NCBI RefSeq assembly: GCF_019891545.1
Contig: NZ_JAHDIU010000008.1
Coordinates: 85,365-149,364 of the forward strand
DNA length: 64,000 bases
Direction: 5' to 3'
Source: Flavobacterium coralii
Lineage (GTDB): Bacteria > Bacteroidota > Bacteroidia > Flavobacteriales > Flavobacteriaceae
In this document: one piece after another, positions 33,820 to 41,316 of the stretch
How the letters are laid out: each line of letters starts with the position of its first letter
Position numbering within the stretch: the first letter of the stretch is position 1
Translations under genes and position numbers: made by a program
Notes under the pieces: model-generated
Told to the model about the DNA's origin: nothing
The model's input: only the letters and a program-made list of their open reading frames with translations
Database searches by the model: none

Positions 33820-34017
33820 ATGAAATATTTTATTTATACGCTAATAGCTATTGCAATGGGGCTTATAATATTCAATATAACCCTGCTTGACTTTAGCAAC
33901 CCTTTTCAGGGCAACAGCCTTATAGCCCTTATAGGAATCATCGCATCACTTTGCGCAGTATGCATACTTATCATCTTCAGGATGGCAAAAAGCATAGAAG
34001 AAAAAACACGCAGTTAA
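33820..34017 (+). CDS. Small two-helix membrane protein
   Basis: A 65-residue protein with two hydrophobic segments (about 3-25 and 35-56) joined by a short loop (DFSNPFQGNS) and a basic tail (RMAKSIEEKTRS). This is a common plan in flavobacteria for small membrane proteins of unknown function. It is four bases ahead of the FAD oxidoreductase gene, so translation of the two is probably coupled. Confidence 0.75.
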   Translation: MKYFIYTLIAIAMGLIIFNITLLDFSNPFQGNSLIALIGIIASLCAVCILIIFRMAKSIEEKTRS

Positions 34018-34021
34018 AATT

Positions 34022-34630
34022 ATGTTCGACGTACTTATTATTGGCGGGGGCGCTTCGGGCGTTTCCTGCGCTTTAATATTAGGCTCAGCACAGGTTAAGC
34101 CCTATGCAGCCGATAAAAAAATAGCACTACTAACCCACCAGAAGGCATCTGCCCTGCAGGATGCCGTTTTTTATAATGCTTATGGCATAACGCCGGGCAA
34201 GCTCGGTAAAGACCTTATGGAGGAAAGCCTGCAGCACCTGGCACAGCAATACCCACAGGTACAGCAAATCGACAAAGAAAAGGTGATGCGCATTGAGGGC
34301 AATGCCGGTAATTTTAATGTTACTACCAATAAAAACACCTATACTGCCAAAACAATTGTTGTAGCAGTAGGCTCTGCACCTACATTTAGTATAGAAGGGC
34401 TTATGCAGTATGTAGCCCCGCACCCTAAAGCACTGCCGGAAAAGAACCGCATTCAGTTAACAAATACAGACCATAAAGTAGATGAAGGCATATATGTAGC
34501 GGGCACACTTGCAGGGTGGCGCAGCCAGGTAGCCGTTGCGGCGGGTAGCGGCGCAGCCGTAGCCACAGATATACTCACCGAATGGAATGGCGGAATACCC
34601 GCACAATACCACGACAGCACAAGAAGCTGA
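34022..34630 (+). CDS. Short FAD-dependent oxidoreductase of the thioredoxin reductase type
   Basis: A 202-residue flavoprotein. The N-terminus holds the dinucleotide-binding fold VLIIGGGASGVSCAL, the middle ATG-like motif is TIVVAVGSAP, and the C-terminus has the second FAD motif EGIYVAGTLAGWRSQVAVAAGSGAAVA. These are the FAD half of a thioredoxin reductase-like enzyme. The NAD(P)H domain and the CxxC disulphide are missing, and the sequence is continuous, so it is not a truncation. The electron donor and acceptor are unknown. It follows the small membrane protein gene by four bases and ends before a terminator. Confidence 0.8.
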   Translation: MFDVLIIGGGASGVSCALILGSAQVKPYAADKKIALLTHQKASALQDAVFYNAYGITPGKLGKDLMEESLQHLAQQYPQVQQIDKEKVMRIEGNAGNFNVTTNKNTYTAKTIVVAVGSAPTFSIEGLMQYVAPHPKALPEKNRIQLTNTDHKVDEGIYVAGTLAGWRSQVAVAAGSGAAVATDILTEWNGGIPAQYHDSTRS

Positions 34631-34653
34631 ATTAATATCAGTATCGCTAACAT

Positions 34654-34688
34654 ACAGCAACCATAACCGGTTGCTGTTTTTGTTTTGA
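34654..34688 (+). terminator. Terminator after the FAD oxidoreductase gene
   Basis: Stem ACAGCAACC (34654-34662) with GGTTGCTGT (34669-34677), followed by TTTTGTTTT. It lies 23 bases after the stop codon. Confidence 0.8.
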
Positions 34689-34763
34689 GAGCCATTAAAC
34701 CTTCAATAATTTAAGTAAATTGCGCCATTAAATCATGAATAACCCTACGTTACCAAACAACTA

Positions 34764-35723
34764 ATGAATACCGCAATCCAAAAGCCTGTAATAGGGATAG
34801 TATCACCCTGCTATAATGAGCAGGAGGTCCTGCCCGAAACAGCAGCGCAACTCAACACTCTACTTACAGGGCTTATAGAGCAGAATACTGTTTCAGCCGA
34901 AAGCTTTATTGTTTTTGTAGATGACGGCAGCCGCGATAAAACGTGGGATATTACCGAAACACTTGTACAACAATATCCGCTTGTAAAAGGGCTTAAGCTT
35001 GCGGGGAATGTAGGCCACCAAAATGCACTTCTTGCAGGCCTGCTGACTTTTAATAACGAAGCTGACGCGCTTATATCCATAGATGCCGACCTGCAGGACG
35101 ATATTAATGCTATACCTGAGATGATTGACAAGTTTGTTAAGGGTGCAGATGTAGTATATGGTGTGCGCCGCGAGCGCACTACCGATACCGCTTTTAAACG
35201 CAACACTGCCCTGATGTTTTACAAATTCGCCAAGAAAATGAAAGTGAACCTGGTACATAACCATGCCGATTTCAGGCTGTGCAGTAAAAGAGTTATTGCT
35301 GCGCTTTCAGGCTATACAGAGGTAAACCTGTTTTTGCGCGGAATCATACCTTCTATAGGATACAGCAGGGAAACGGTATATTATGACCGCCTTGAGCGCT
35401 TTGCGGGCGATTCAAAATATCCCCTTAAAAAAATGATGTCATTTGCATGGAATGGCATAACCTCATTCAGTAATTATCCGCTAAAACTGGTAAGTATTAT
35501 AGGCTTCGTTATTTTTGTAGCCTGCCTGGGCATGAGTGCCTATGCATTACTATCATTGTTTGCCGGCCATACTGTTCCCGGATGGGTATCTACAGTGCTG
35601 CCCATGTATTTTTTAGGCGGTATACAGCTTTTCTGTTTCGGTATAATAGGCGAGTACATCGGAAAAATTTATGCTGAAGTAAAACAACGACCTCGCTATA
35701 TAATAGACAGGAAAGCGGAATAA
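34764..35723 (+). CDS. Family 2 glycosyltransferase with two C-terminal membrane helices (DPM1/GtrB type)
   Basis: The 319-residue protein has a GT-A domain: SPCYNEQEVLPET at the N-terminus, VDDGSRDKTW, then DADLQDD with the metal-binding DxD. The C-terminal part has two membrane helices (about 235-258 and 270-295). This is the plan of polyprenyl-phosphate glycosyltransferases such as GtrB and ArnC, which load a sugar on undecaprenyl phosphate at the inner membrane. The leftward multi-membrane gene beyond it may use the same lipid-linked sugar, by analogy. The stop codon lies at the centre of a perfect 34-base palindrome. Confidence 0.9.
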   Translation: MNTAIQKPVIGIVSPCYNEQEVLPETAAQLNTLLTGLIEQNTVSAESFIVFVDDGSRDKTWDITETLVQQYPLVKGLKLAGNVGHQNALLAGLLTFNNEADALISIDADLQDDINAIPEMIDKFVKGADVVYGVRRERTTDTAFKRNTALMFYKFAKKMKVNLVHNHADFRLCSKRVIAALSGYTEVNLFLRGIIPSIGYSRETVYYDRLERFAGDSKYPLKKMMSFAWNGITSFSNYPLKLVSIIGFVIFVACLGMSAYALLSLFAGHTVPGWVSTVLPMYFLGGIQLFCFGIIGEYIGKIYAEVKQRPRYIIDRKAE

Positions 35724-35740
35724 TTATTCCGCTTTCCTGT
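35707..35740. terminator. Perfect 34-base palindrome over the glycosyltransferase stop codon
   Basis: The 17-base left arm (ACAGGAAAGCGGAATAA) is mirrored exactly by the next 17 bases, and the TAA stop at 35721-35723 ends the left arm. It lies between two convergent genes and probably terminates both, although no long T-run follows. Confidence 0.6.
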
Positions 35741-35754
35741 TGTATAATGTACTG

Positions 35755-37227
35755 TTACTTTACAGGCTCTTTATAATCATCTTTATACCGCACATATATT
35801 TTTCGTGGTGTTATACGATAAAACAATAAAAAATTTGCCACATTTTCACTTTCTTCACATTTTACATTAAAGTTCCAACTTGCAATGGGTACTGTATGAT
35901 TTAATACAACACAGTCTTCTTTTGAAGCCGCCACATCTTCCATAAGTGGTTTTTGTTCTTTTCTGTTATAATATCCAGGCATTGAGATATCTGTAATTCC
36001 AAAATGTAAAACTACAATCGTAATGAAAACAAAAGGATATGCTTTAAATTTACCAGGGCATCTTCGTAAAAGCAACAAGCCCGATGTAGTGAATACATAA
36101 AACAGAATGAAAAGTACCGGAAGCGTAGTATCACGTCTTAAGATTAATGGCCTGTAATATCTGTAGCCGCCAAGCGGCAGCAGGAAAATATACATTAAGC
36201 TGAATACTGCCAATCCTGCCACCAGATATAGAAAAACCTTATTTTCTTTGCCATATAGATATGCAAGCAATAACACATTTATAACTGTTGCCAAAAACAA
36301 GTAAGCCACTCCATGTTCTTTATTAAAGAATACTTCCTGAATACCCTTAAACAAAAGCAGAAAGCGCTCTTTTAAAGCCATGGGGTCAGCACTTTCACTA
36401 TTCTTTGTACCAACATAAAAAGAATACAGCGCAAATACAAATGCAAAACCGAGCAAGATAACTATAGTACGGTCTAACTCTTTAAGTACATTCACAATTC
36501 TTCCAGAGCCCGCAGGAAGCTTTCCATACGCCCTCCACAATAAACCGATTGCAAGTAGCGGACTGGATGTAAGAAGTAAAGCGGCCGGCAAAGGCCCAAA
36601 GAAAACCAGGCCAAGGGCAAAGAGTATCCATAGCACAATAAATGATGGCGATTTAGAAATGTTTCCGGTTATATAATATTTATAAAAAGGCAGGTAATAA
36701 GCCAGTAATGCCGCCAGGGGCAACGGATAAAACATAGCATAAGTAATACACGGATCTAGCACCTGAAGGTGTTCTGTATATACTGAACCACCAATAAACA
36801 ACGGACTTATTATCGCCGCCGATATAAGGTAGCTTTTCCATTTTGCCCACCGAAACCATGCATTTATATAAGCTCCGAAAAGAAGCAAAAGCATTAAATG
36901 TATTGCAAACTTTGCGAGGGTGATGCTTAAGTATAAGCTGTCTATGGGAGATAAAAAATTCTGAAAGAAAAACGGCACGTGCTTAAAATATACTGACATT
37001 AACTTGTGTGCAGTATACCTGTTAGTGCCGGGGTAACTTTCACCACTGAATGTAGAGATGCCTAAAGGATCATTCAGTACTTTATCATAATTGTCCTGCC
37101 CAAGAACAATACGGGGGAAATCGCCGTCTACTCCACTTCGATCATATTGCTTATACGAAAAAACAAGGTCGCCAAGCAGGACTAACGCAATAGCAATGTA
37201 GATAATTTTAATGTATATTGGTTTCAT
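35755..37227 (-). CDS. Multi-pass membrane protein, probable GT-C-type glycosyltransferase
   Basis: 490 residues from the ATG at 37225-37227, with about ten hydrophobic segments. After the first helix a periplasmic loop contains DGDFPRIVLGQDNYDKVL; GT-C enzymes keep an acidic motif in this loop. A C-terminal soluble portion of about 90 residues ends ...YKEPVK. I cannot prove the fold by eye. A GT-C transferase using a polyprenyl-linked sugar would fit the neighbouring GtrB-like gene. An earlier ATG at 37281 is rejected because a promoter -7 box overlaps it. Confidence 0.55.
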   Translation of the reverse strand: MKPIYIKIIYIAIALVLLGDLVFSYKQYDRSGVDGDFPRIVLGQDNYDKVLNDPLGISTFSGESYPGTNRYTAHKLMSVYFKHVPFFFQNFLSPIDSLYLSITLAKFAIHLMLLLLFGAYINAWFRWAKWKSYLISAAIISPLFIGGSVYTEHLQVLDPCITYAMFYPLPLAALLAYYLPFYKYYITGNISKSPSFIVLWILFALGLVFFGPLPAALLLTSSPLLAIGLLWRAYGKLPAGSGRIVNVLKELDRTIVILLGFAFVFALYSFYVGTKNSESADPMALKERFLLLFKGIQEVFFNKEHGVAYLFLATVINVLLLAYLYGKENKVFLYLVAGLAVFSLMYIFLLPLGGYRYYRPLILRRDTTLPVLFILFYVFTTSGLLLLRRCPGKFKAYPFVFITIVVLHFGITDISMPGYYNRKEQKPLMEDVAASKEDCVVLNHTVPIASWNFNVKCEESENVANFLLFYRITPRKIYVRYKDDYKEPVK

Positions 37228-37278
37228 TATCAGATATAACACACTAATGATTGTAGAAATCAAAAGCATTACAGCAGG

Positions 37279-37312
37279 CAAATGTAACTTTTTTACATTA
37301 ATTACATCACAA
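37279..37312 (-). promoter_or_regulatory. Promoter of the multi-pass membrane protein gene
   Basis: On the minus strand TTG (37312-37310), a 23-base spacer and TACATTTG (37286-37279) are seen. Transcription would start near 37272, so the gene must start downstream of this, at 37227. Confidence 0.55.
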
Positions 37313-37348
37313 ATGTATTTTGGGCAGGCTACCGCTTTTTGTCCATGA

Positions 37349-38920
37349 TTATTTTTTTAGGACTGCTTTAACCATCTTATCCTCTTTAAGCAGCATTTGG
37401 TAATACGCCTTGTCACCAACCAGTTGCCTTGCAAACTCTGCTGCGAGGTAATATTTTACTTTTTGCTTGTATTTTGCAAGCGGCAATATCAGCCCGTTCT
37501 CCGAAAGGTATTTACCGAAAATAGTATAATACTTATCAGTATTGATAACCTTATCTGTAAGTTGTTGTACATTTAAGCCACTAAACTCTTTGCGGTTACC
37601 GTCAAGCTGCTCAAATACAAAATAGCTGACTACACCGCTCTGCATTATCATCAAAACGGCTTCATCGCCATGCTCCCCTTCAAGCGGCACAAAGACATCA
37701 GGAATAATACCGCCACCGCCATAAACGGTACGCCCTTTCAGGGTTTTAAATTTTAGTGTATCGGCAATTTTTATACTGTCGGCTGCATAAAGCTCACCAT
37801 TCTCAAAACGCTTCTCAAATTCATTAAAGTAGGCATCACCACCGTTGGCATAGCTGCGCTGTATCGAGCGCCCGGATGGGGTGTAATAGCGTGCCACAGT
37901 AAGCCTTACCGCACTGCCGTCGCCCAATGGCATTTCGCGCTGCACCAGCCCCTTGCCAAAAGAGCGCCTGCCTACAATAGTCCCCCTGTCGTTATCCTGT
38001 ATGGCACCTGCAAGTATCTCACTGGCCGAGGCACTGTTTTCGTTTATCAGCACATATACCTTACCATTTTCAAATAGGCCGCCACCGGTGGCATAGGTAA
38101 TATCTTCACGCTCTTTTTTATTTTTGGTCTTAACAATAACCAAATCGTCTTTCAGCAGGTCATCAGCAATTTCAACAGCTTTTTCAAGGTAACCGCCGCC
38201 ATTATCCCTAAGGTCTATTATAAGTGCTTTAGCACCTTCTGCCTTAAGCTTTTTTAGTGATTCCTTAAACTCATCATAAGTAGTTTCGGCAAAGCGGTTA
38301 ATCTTTATATAACCCGTTGTTGGGTTTGCCATGACGGCCGCATCCACACTTTTAATGGGCACCACATCGCGCGTTACGGCAACCTTAAACTTCTTGTTTT
38401 CGCTCTTGCGATAAACTGTTAAGGTTATTTTAGAGCCTTCGGCGCCTTTCAGCTTAGAGAAAAGGCTGTCGTTTGGCAGCTTCCTGCCGTAAAGCTTATC
38501 ATTATTAGCATATAAAATACGGTCGCCTGCCTTTATGCCTGCCTTTTCAGACGGGCCGCCCGGTATGGGCTTTATTACCGCTACCGAATCTTTGTACATA
38601 TAAAAGTTTACACCAATGCCCACAAAGTCGCCCTTCATACTCTGAGCCACTTCTTCCATTTCGCTTTTGTCGATATATACAGAATGGGGATCGAGTTTTT
38701 CGAGGATGCTGTTAACGGTAAGGTCAACAATAGAGTCGGCATCCACATCGTCAATATATTCGCTCTCAATAAAATCCATCAGCTTGTTAAGCTTGCTTTT
38801 ATTAGAGCCTGATATAAGTCCGCGCTTTTCTGAAGGGAAGTTAAGGAAACTGCCCAGCAGCAGGCCTATTGCCATAAAAACTGCCAGCAAAACAGGCAGG
38901 TATGCTTTTTTAATATTCAT
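37349..38920 (-). CDS. S41-family carboxyl-terminal processing protease
   Basis: 523 residues from the ATG at 38918-38920, with an N-terminal membrane anchor or signal (MNIKKAYLPVLLAVFMAIGLLLGS). A PDZ domain (GIGVNFYMYKDSVAVIKPI...GIKAGDRILYANN) lies near residues 85-170. The S41 catalytic core has the nucleophile Ser in NSASASEIL and the general-base Lys in RRSFGKGLVQ. CtpA-type proteases trim or degrade envelope proteins in the periplasm. The start lies one base after the stop of the dCMP deaminase gene, so the pair is an operon. Confidence 0.93.
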   Translation of the reverse strand: MNIKKAYLPVLLAVFMAIGLLLGSFLNFPSEKRGLISGSNKSKLNKLMDFIESEYIDDVDADSIVDLTVNSILEKLDPHSVYIDKSEMEEVAQSMKGDFVGIGVNFYMYKDSVAVIKPIPGGPSEKAGIKAGDRILYANNDKLYGRKLPNDSLFSKLKGAEGSKITLTVYRKSENKKFKVAVTRDVVPIKSVDAAVMANPTTGYIKINRFAETTYDEFKESLKKLKAEGAKALIIDLRDNGGGYLEKAVEIADDLLKDDLVIVKTKNKKEREDITYATGGGLFENGKVYVLINENSASASEILAGAIQDNDRGTIVGRRSFGKGLVQREMPLGDGSAVRLTVARYYTPSGRSIQRSYANGGDAYFNEFEKRFENGELYAADSIKIADTLKFKTLKGRTVYGGGGIIPDVFVPLEGEHGDEAVLMIMQSGVVSYFVFEQLDGNRKEFSGLNVQQLTDKVINTDKYYTIFGKYLSENGLILPLAKYKQKVKYYLAAEFARQLVGDKAYYQMLLKEDKMVKAVLKK

Positions 38921-38921
38921 A

Positions 38922-39359
38922 TTATTCGTCAAGGTGCGGCACGCAATCCACAATAACCCCTGCCCGCTCCAGGAAAGCTATCCCGGAGTTGTCTTTATAA
39001 TCGTCCTGGTAAACCACGCGCTTAATGCCTGACTGGTGTATAAGCTTGCTGCAGTCTTTGCAGGGCGACATGGTAATATAAAGCGTTGCGCCTTCGCAAG
39101 ATTGTGTTGAACGGGCAACTTTAAGTATAGCATTGGCCTCGGCATGCAGCACATACCATTTGGTTAGGCCTTCGGTATCTTCACAACAATTTTCAAAACC
39201 CGATGGTGTGCCGTTATAACCATCAGATATTATCATTCTGTCTTTTACAATAATTGCGCCAACTTTTCTGCGGTTACAGTAAGACAGGCGGCTCCATTCG
39301 CGGGCAATGCGCAAATAGGCCTTGTCATATTTATTGAGTTTTTCTTCTTTTATTTCCAT
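38922..39359 (-). CDS. Deoxycytidylate (dCMP) deaminase family protein
   Basis: 145 residues from the ATG at 39357-39359. It is a zinc-dependent cytidine deaminase-fold enzyme, with HAEANAI (zinc His and catalytic Glu) and SPCKDC (zinc cysteines). The N-terminal RLSYCNRRKVGAIIVKDRMIISDGYNGTPSGF is the dCMP deaminase (ComEB-type) signature. It turns dCMP into dUMP for thymidylate synthesis. I preferred 39359 to 39377 because TACCTTTG, a -7 box (39377-39384, minus strand), overlaps the earlier ATG. It is co-transcribed with the S41 protease. Confidence 0.9.
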   Translation of the reverse strand: MEIKEEKLNKYDKAYLRIAREWSRLSYCNRRKVGAIIVKDRMIISDGYNGTPSGFENCCEDTEGLTKWYVLHAEANAILKVARSTQSCEGATLYITMSPCKDCSKLIHQSGIKRVVYQDDYKDNSGIAFLERAGVIVDCVPHLDE

Positions 39360-39376
39360 ACGTTTACACTGCAACA

Positions 39377-39384
39377 CAAAGGTA
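39377..39384 (-). promoter_or_regulatory. -7 box of the dCMP deaminase-S41 operon
   Basis: On the minus strand TACCTTTG fits TAnnTTTG and ends 17 bases before the chosen start at 39359. It decides between the two possible starts. Confidence 0.5.
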
Positions 39385-39412
39385 AGCGATTAGCAGGTAA
39401 AAACGATACGGG

Positions 39413-39997
39413 CTAGAATTTATTGTTAAACATCATAGGCACCACAACGCCTGCAACAAAAGAAGAAGTTATAAATATCCAGTCGCGTTTAGAGAGGTTA
39501 AAAAAATGATGAAGGGCATAAGCAAGCAGCAGCACACAACCTGTAAGTAATATATGGGCAGACTCCAGTCCTAATGAAAATTCCAGTAAAGGGAAAAGCT
39601 TTTCTCTTGCGGTATTTTTAAGCTCCGGCTTTAAGTGGCTGTATAACCCCAAACCGTGCAATATTCCAAAAAGCAAGGTGCCGCCACCCACTACAGGTAT
39701 CCTTTCTTCCTGGGGGTTGTGTCGCGCTTTGATAAAATTATAAACCGCAGCCGAAAGTATCAGGCACTCCATCAGCATTTCGGTAATAATTACATTGGCT
39801 TTTATATTGATGTAAAATGCCATAATAAGTGCCATAGTATTCCCCAAAGTAAAAAGTGTGAGCAGCAATACTATGGTACGCCAGTGTTTATGGGTGTAAG
39901 GGACAATAAGTATAACAATAAATAAAAATTGATCTATGCCGTGAAAATCCAGCACGTGGCGAAAGCCACAGGTAAAGTACCGTAAAAATTCATCCAT
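39413..39997 (-). CDS. HupE/UreJ-family membrane protein
   Basis: A 194-residue membrane protein with six or seven hydrophobic segments and the HupE/UreJ motifs: a first-helix FHGIDQFLFIVILIVP with the histidine-glycine pair, LFTLGNTMAL, and FGILHGLGLYS. HupE and UreJ are secondary metal (often nickel) transporters linked to hydrogenase or urease. No hydrogenase or urease gene is near, so the substrate is uncertain. It has its own -7 box (TATGTTTG, 40020-40027), 22 bases before the start. Confidence 0.88.
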   Translation of the reverse strand: MDEFLRYFTCGFRHVLDFHGIDQFLFIVILIVPYTHKHWRTIVLLLTLFTLGNTMALIMAFYINIKANVIITEMLMECLILSAAVYNFIKARHNPQEERIPVVGGGTLLFGILHGLGLYSHLKPELKNTAREKLFPLLEFSLGLESAHILLTGCVLLLAYALHHFFNLSKRDWIFITSSFVAGVVVPMMFNNKF

Positions 39998-40019
39998 TCG
40001 TTGGGGAGGTATCGGTTGG

Positions 40020-40027
40020 CAAACATA
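40020..40027 (-). promoter_or_regulatory. -7 box of the HupE/UreJ gene
   Basis: TATGTTTG on the minus strand, 22 bases before the start at 39997. Confidence 0.45.
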
Positions 40028-40096
40028 AGTTAAAAATATTAACTTTTTATTAACACTTTCAGAATTACAGAATTGCTAATCAAAATGTTTAAAAAT

Positions 40097-40130
40097 TTGT
40101 TTTTAACAGAAAATTTATAATATATATTTG
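40097..40130 (+). promoter_or_regulatory. Promoter of the TerB-like gene
   Basis: TTG at 40097-40099, a 23-base spacer and TATATTTG at 40123-40130. The start codon lies 25 bases further on. Confidence 0.6.
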
Positions 40131-40155
40131 CCCCTACTAAATAACATGTAACATT

Positions 40156-40587
40156 ATGTCTATTTCAGATTTATTTGACAGCGGTTTTAAGGAAAGGAAC
40201 AAAGGCCATTTTTCGGCAATTGTGAGGGTTGCGTTAGAAAACGGACACATTAGCACCGAAGAAAAATTGTTTTTGGATAAGCTTGCCAAGCAGCTTGAAA
40301 TTTCGGAAGAAGAATATAAGGAAATCCTTGAAAACCCGCTGCGCTACCCGATTAACCCGCCTTATCTTTATGTGCAAAGGCTTGAACGTTTGTATGACCT
40401 TTCGCGCATGGTATATGCCGACCACGTTTTGGGGCCAAAGCAAAAAGAGATACTTACACGATTTGCGCTTGCACTGGGCTTTACACCGGGCAACGTAAAA
40501 TATATTGTTGACAAAGCCCTTTCGCTTATTGTAATGGGTACCGACAGCGAGACTTTTGTGTATGAAATGCAGCACATGAACAAGTAA
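40156..40587 (+). CDS. TerB-like helical protein
   Basis: A 143-residue all-helical cytoplasmic protein resembling the TerB fold. It has GHFSAIVRVALENGHISTEEKLFLDKLAKQLEIS near the N-terminus, then ADHVLGPKQKEILTRFALALGF, the paired acidic helices of the tellurite-resistance TerB/DjlA family. Its function is unknown; acidic TerB folds bind metal ions. No other ter gene is near, so tellurite resistance is not implied. It has its own promoter and terminator. Confidence 0.8.
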   Translation: MSISDLFDSGFKERNKGHFSAIVRVALENGHISTEEKLFLDKLAKQLEISEEEYKEILENPLRYPINPPYLYVQRLERLYDLSRMVYADHVLGPKQKEILTRFALALGFTPGNVKYIVDKALSLIVMGTDSETFVYEMQHMNK

Positions 40588-40607
40588 TTAGATTACGATA
40601 TATTTTT

Positions 40608-40648
40608 AGTAAAGCCCTTAAAATCTTTTAAGGGCTTTACTATTTTTA
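40608..40648. terminator. Terminator after the TerB-like gene
   Basis: A perfect 16-base stem (AGTAAAGCCCTTAAAA, 40608-40623, paired with 40626-40641) with a two-base loop is followed by ATTTTT. It lies 20 bases after the stop. Confidence 0.85.
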
Positions 40649-40693
40649 GGTGTAATTCTATAACTTGCAGTAACTATTCACACTATAATTACT

Positions 40694-41251
40694 ATGAAAA
40701 AAGCATTAACAGAACAGCAGTCAGAAAACCTACTCAACACTTTAAAGAAGCGTTTTGAAGATAACATGAACCGCCATAACGGAATCAAATGGAATGATGT
40801 GGAAGCGAAGCTAAAAGCAAATACCTCAAAATTGTGGAGCCTGCAACAGATGGAAGAAACCGGCGGCGAACCCGATGTTGTAGAATTTGATACTGCATCA
40901 GGTAACTATATCTTTTTTGACTGCTCAGCTGAAAGTCCGTCAGGAAGGCGCAGCTACTGTTATGACCGCGCCGCAATGGACGCACGCAAACAGAACAAGC
41001 CTTCTAATAATGCCATGGAGGCAGCGGCAGCTATGGGCATTATCCTGCTTACAGAAGCACAGTATGCACAACTTCAGCAATTAGGCGCTTTTGACACCAA
41101 AACATCAAGCTGGCTGCTTACCCCTGATGCTATCCGCAAATATGGCGGGGCAATATTTGGTGACAGGCGCTACAACCACGTTTTTACTTACCACAACGGC
41201 GCCGATTCTTACTACGCTGCCAGAGGTTTCAGGGGTTGCCTTAGCGTTTAA
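40694..41251 (+). CDS. DUF4256 protein
   Basis: The 185-residue soluble protein has family-typical motifs: LTEQQSENLLNTLKKRFEDNMNRH, KLWSLQQMEETGGEPDVV, NYIFFDCSAESPSGRRSYCYDR and SSWLLTPDAIRKYGGAIFGDRR. DUF4256 proteins are widely found in bacteria and are of unknown function. No signal peptide is visible, so it should be cytoplasmic. It is a single gene between the TerB-like gene and the large outer-membrane protein gene, with no obvious link to either. Confidence 0.9.
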   Translation: MKKALTEQQSENLLNTLKKRFEDNMNRHNGIKWNDVEAKLKANTSKLWSLQQMEETGGEPDVVEFDTASGNYIFFDCSAESPSGRRSYCYDRAAMDARKQNKPSNNAMEAAAAMGIILLTEAQYAQLQQLGAFDTKTSSWLLTPDAIRKYGGAIFGDRRYNHVFTYHNGADSYYAARGFRGCLSV

Positions 41252-41284
41252 GCACAGCCTTTAAGTAATTAAACCGCAATACAC

Positions 41285-41292
41285 TACTTTTG
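41285..41292 (+). promoter_or_regulatory. -7 box of the large outer-membrane protein gene
   Basis: TACTTTTG matches TAnnTTTG and ends 24 bases before the ATG at 41317. No clear -33 TTG. Confidence 0.5.
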
Positions 41293-41316
41293 CCTTTTTA
41301 GAGTTATAGAGTAGTG

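Noticed and set aside
40156-40587. Tellurite-resistance operon
   Set aside because: Only a TerB-like fold is present; no terC, terD or terA-type neighbour exists, so the name should not be read as a function.
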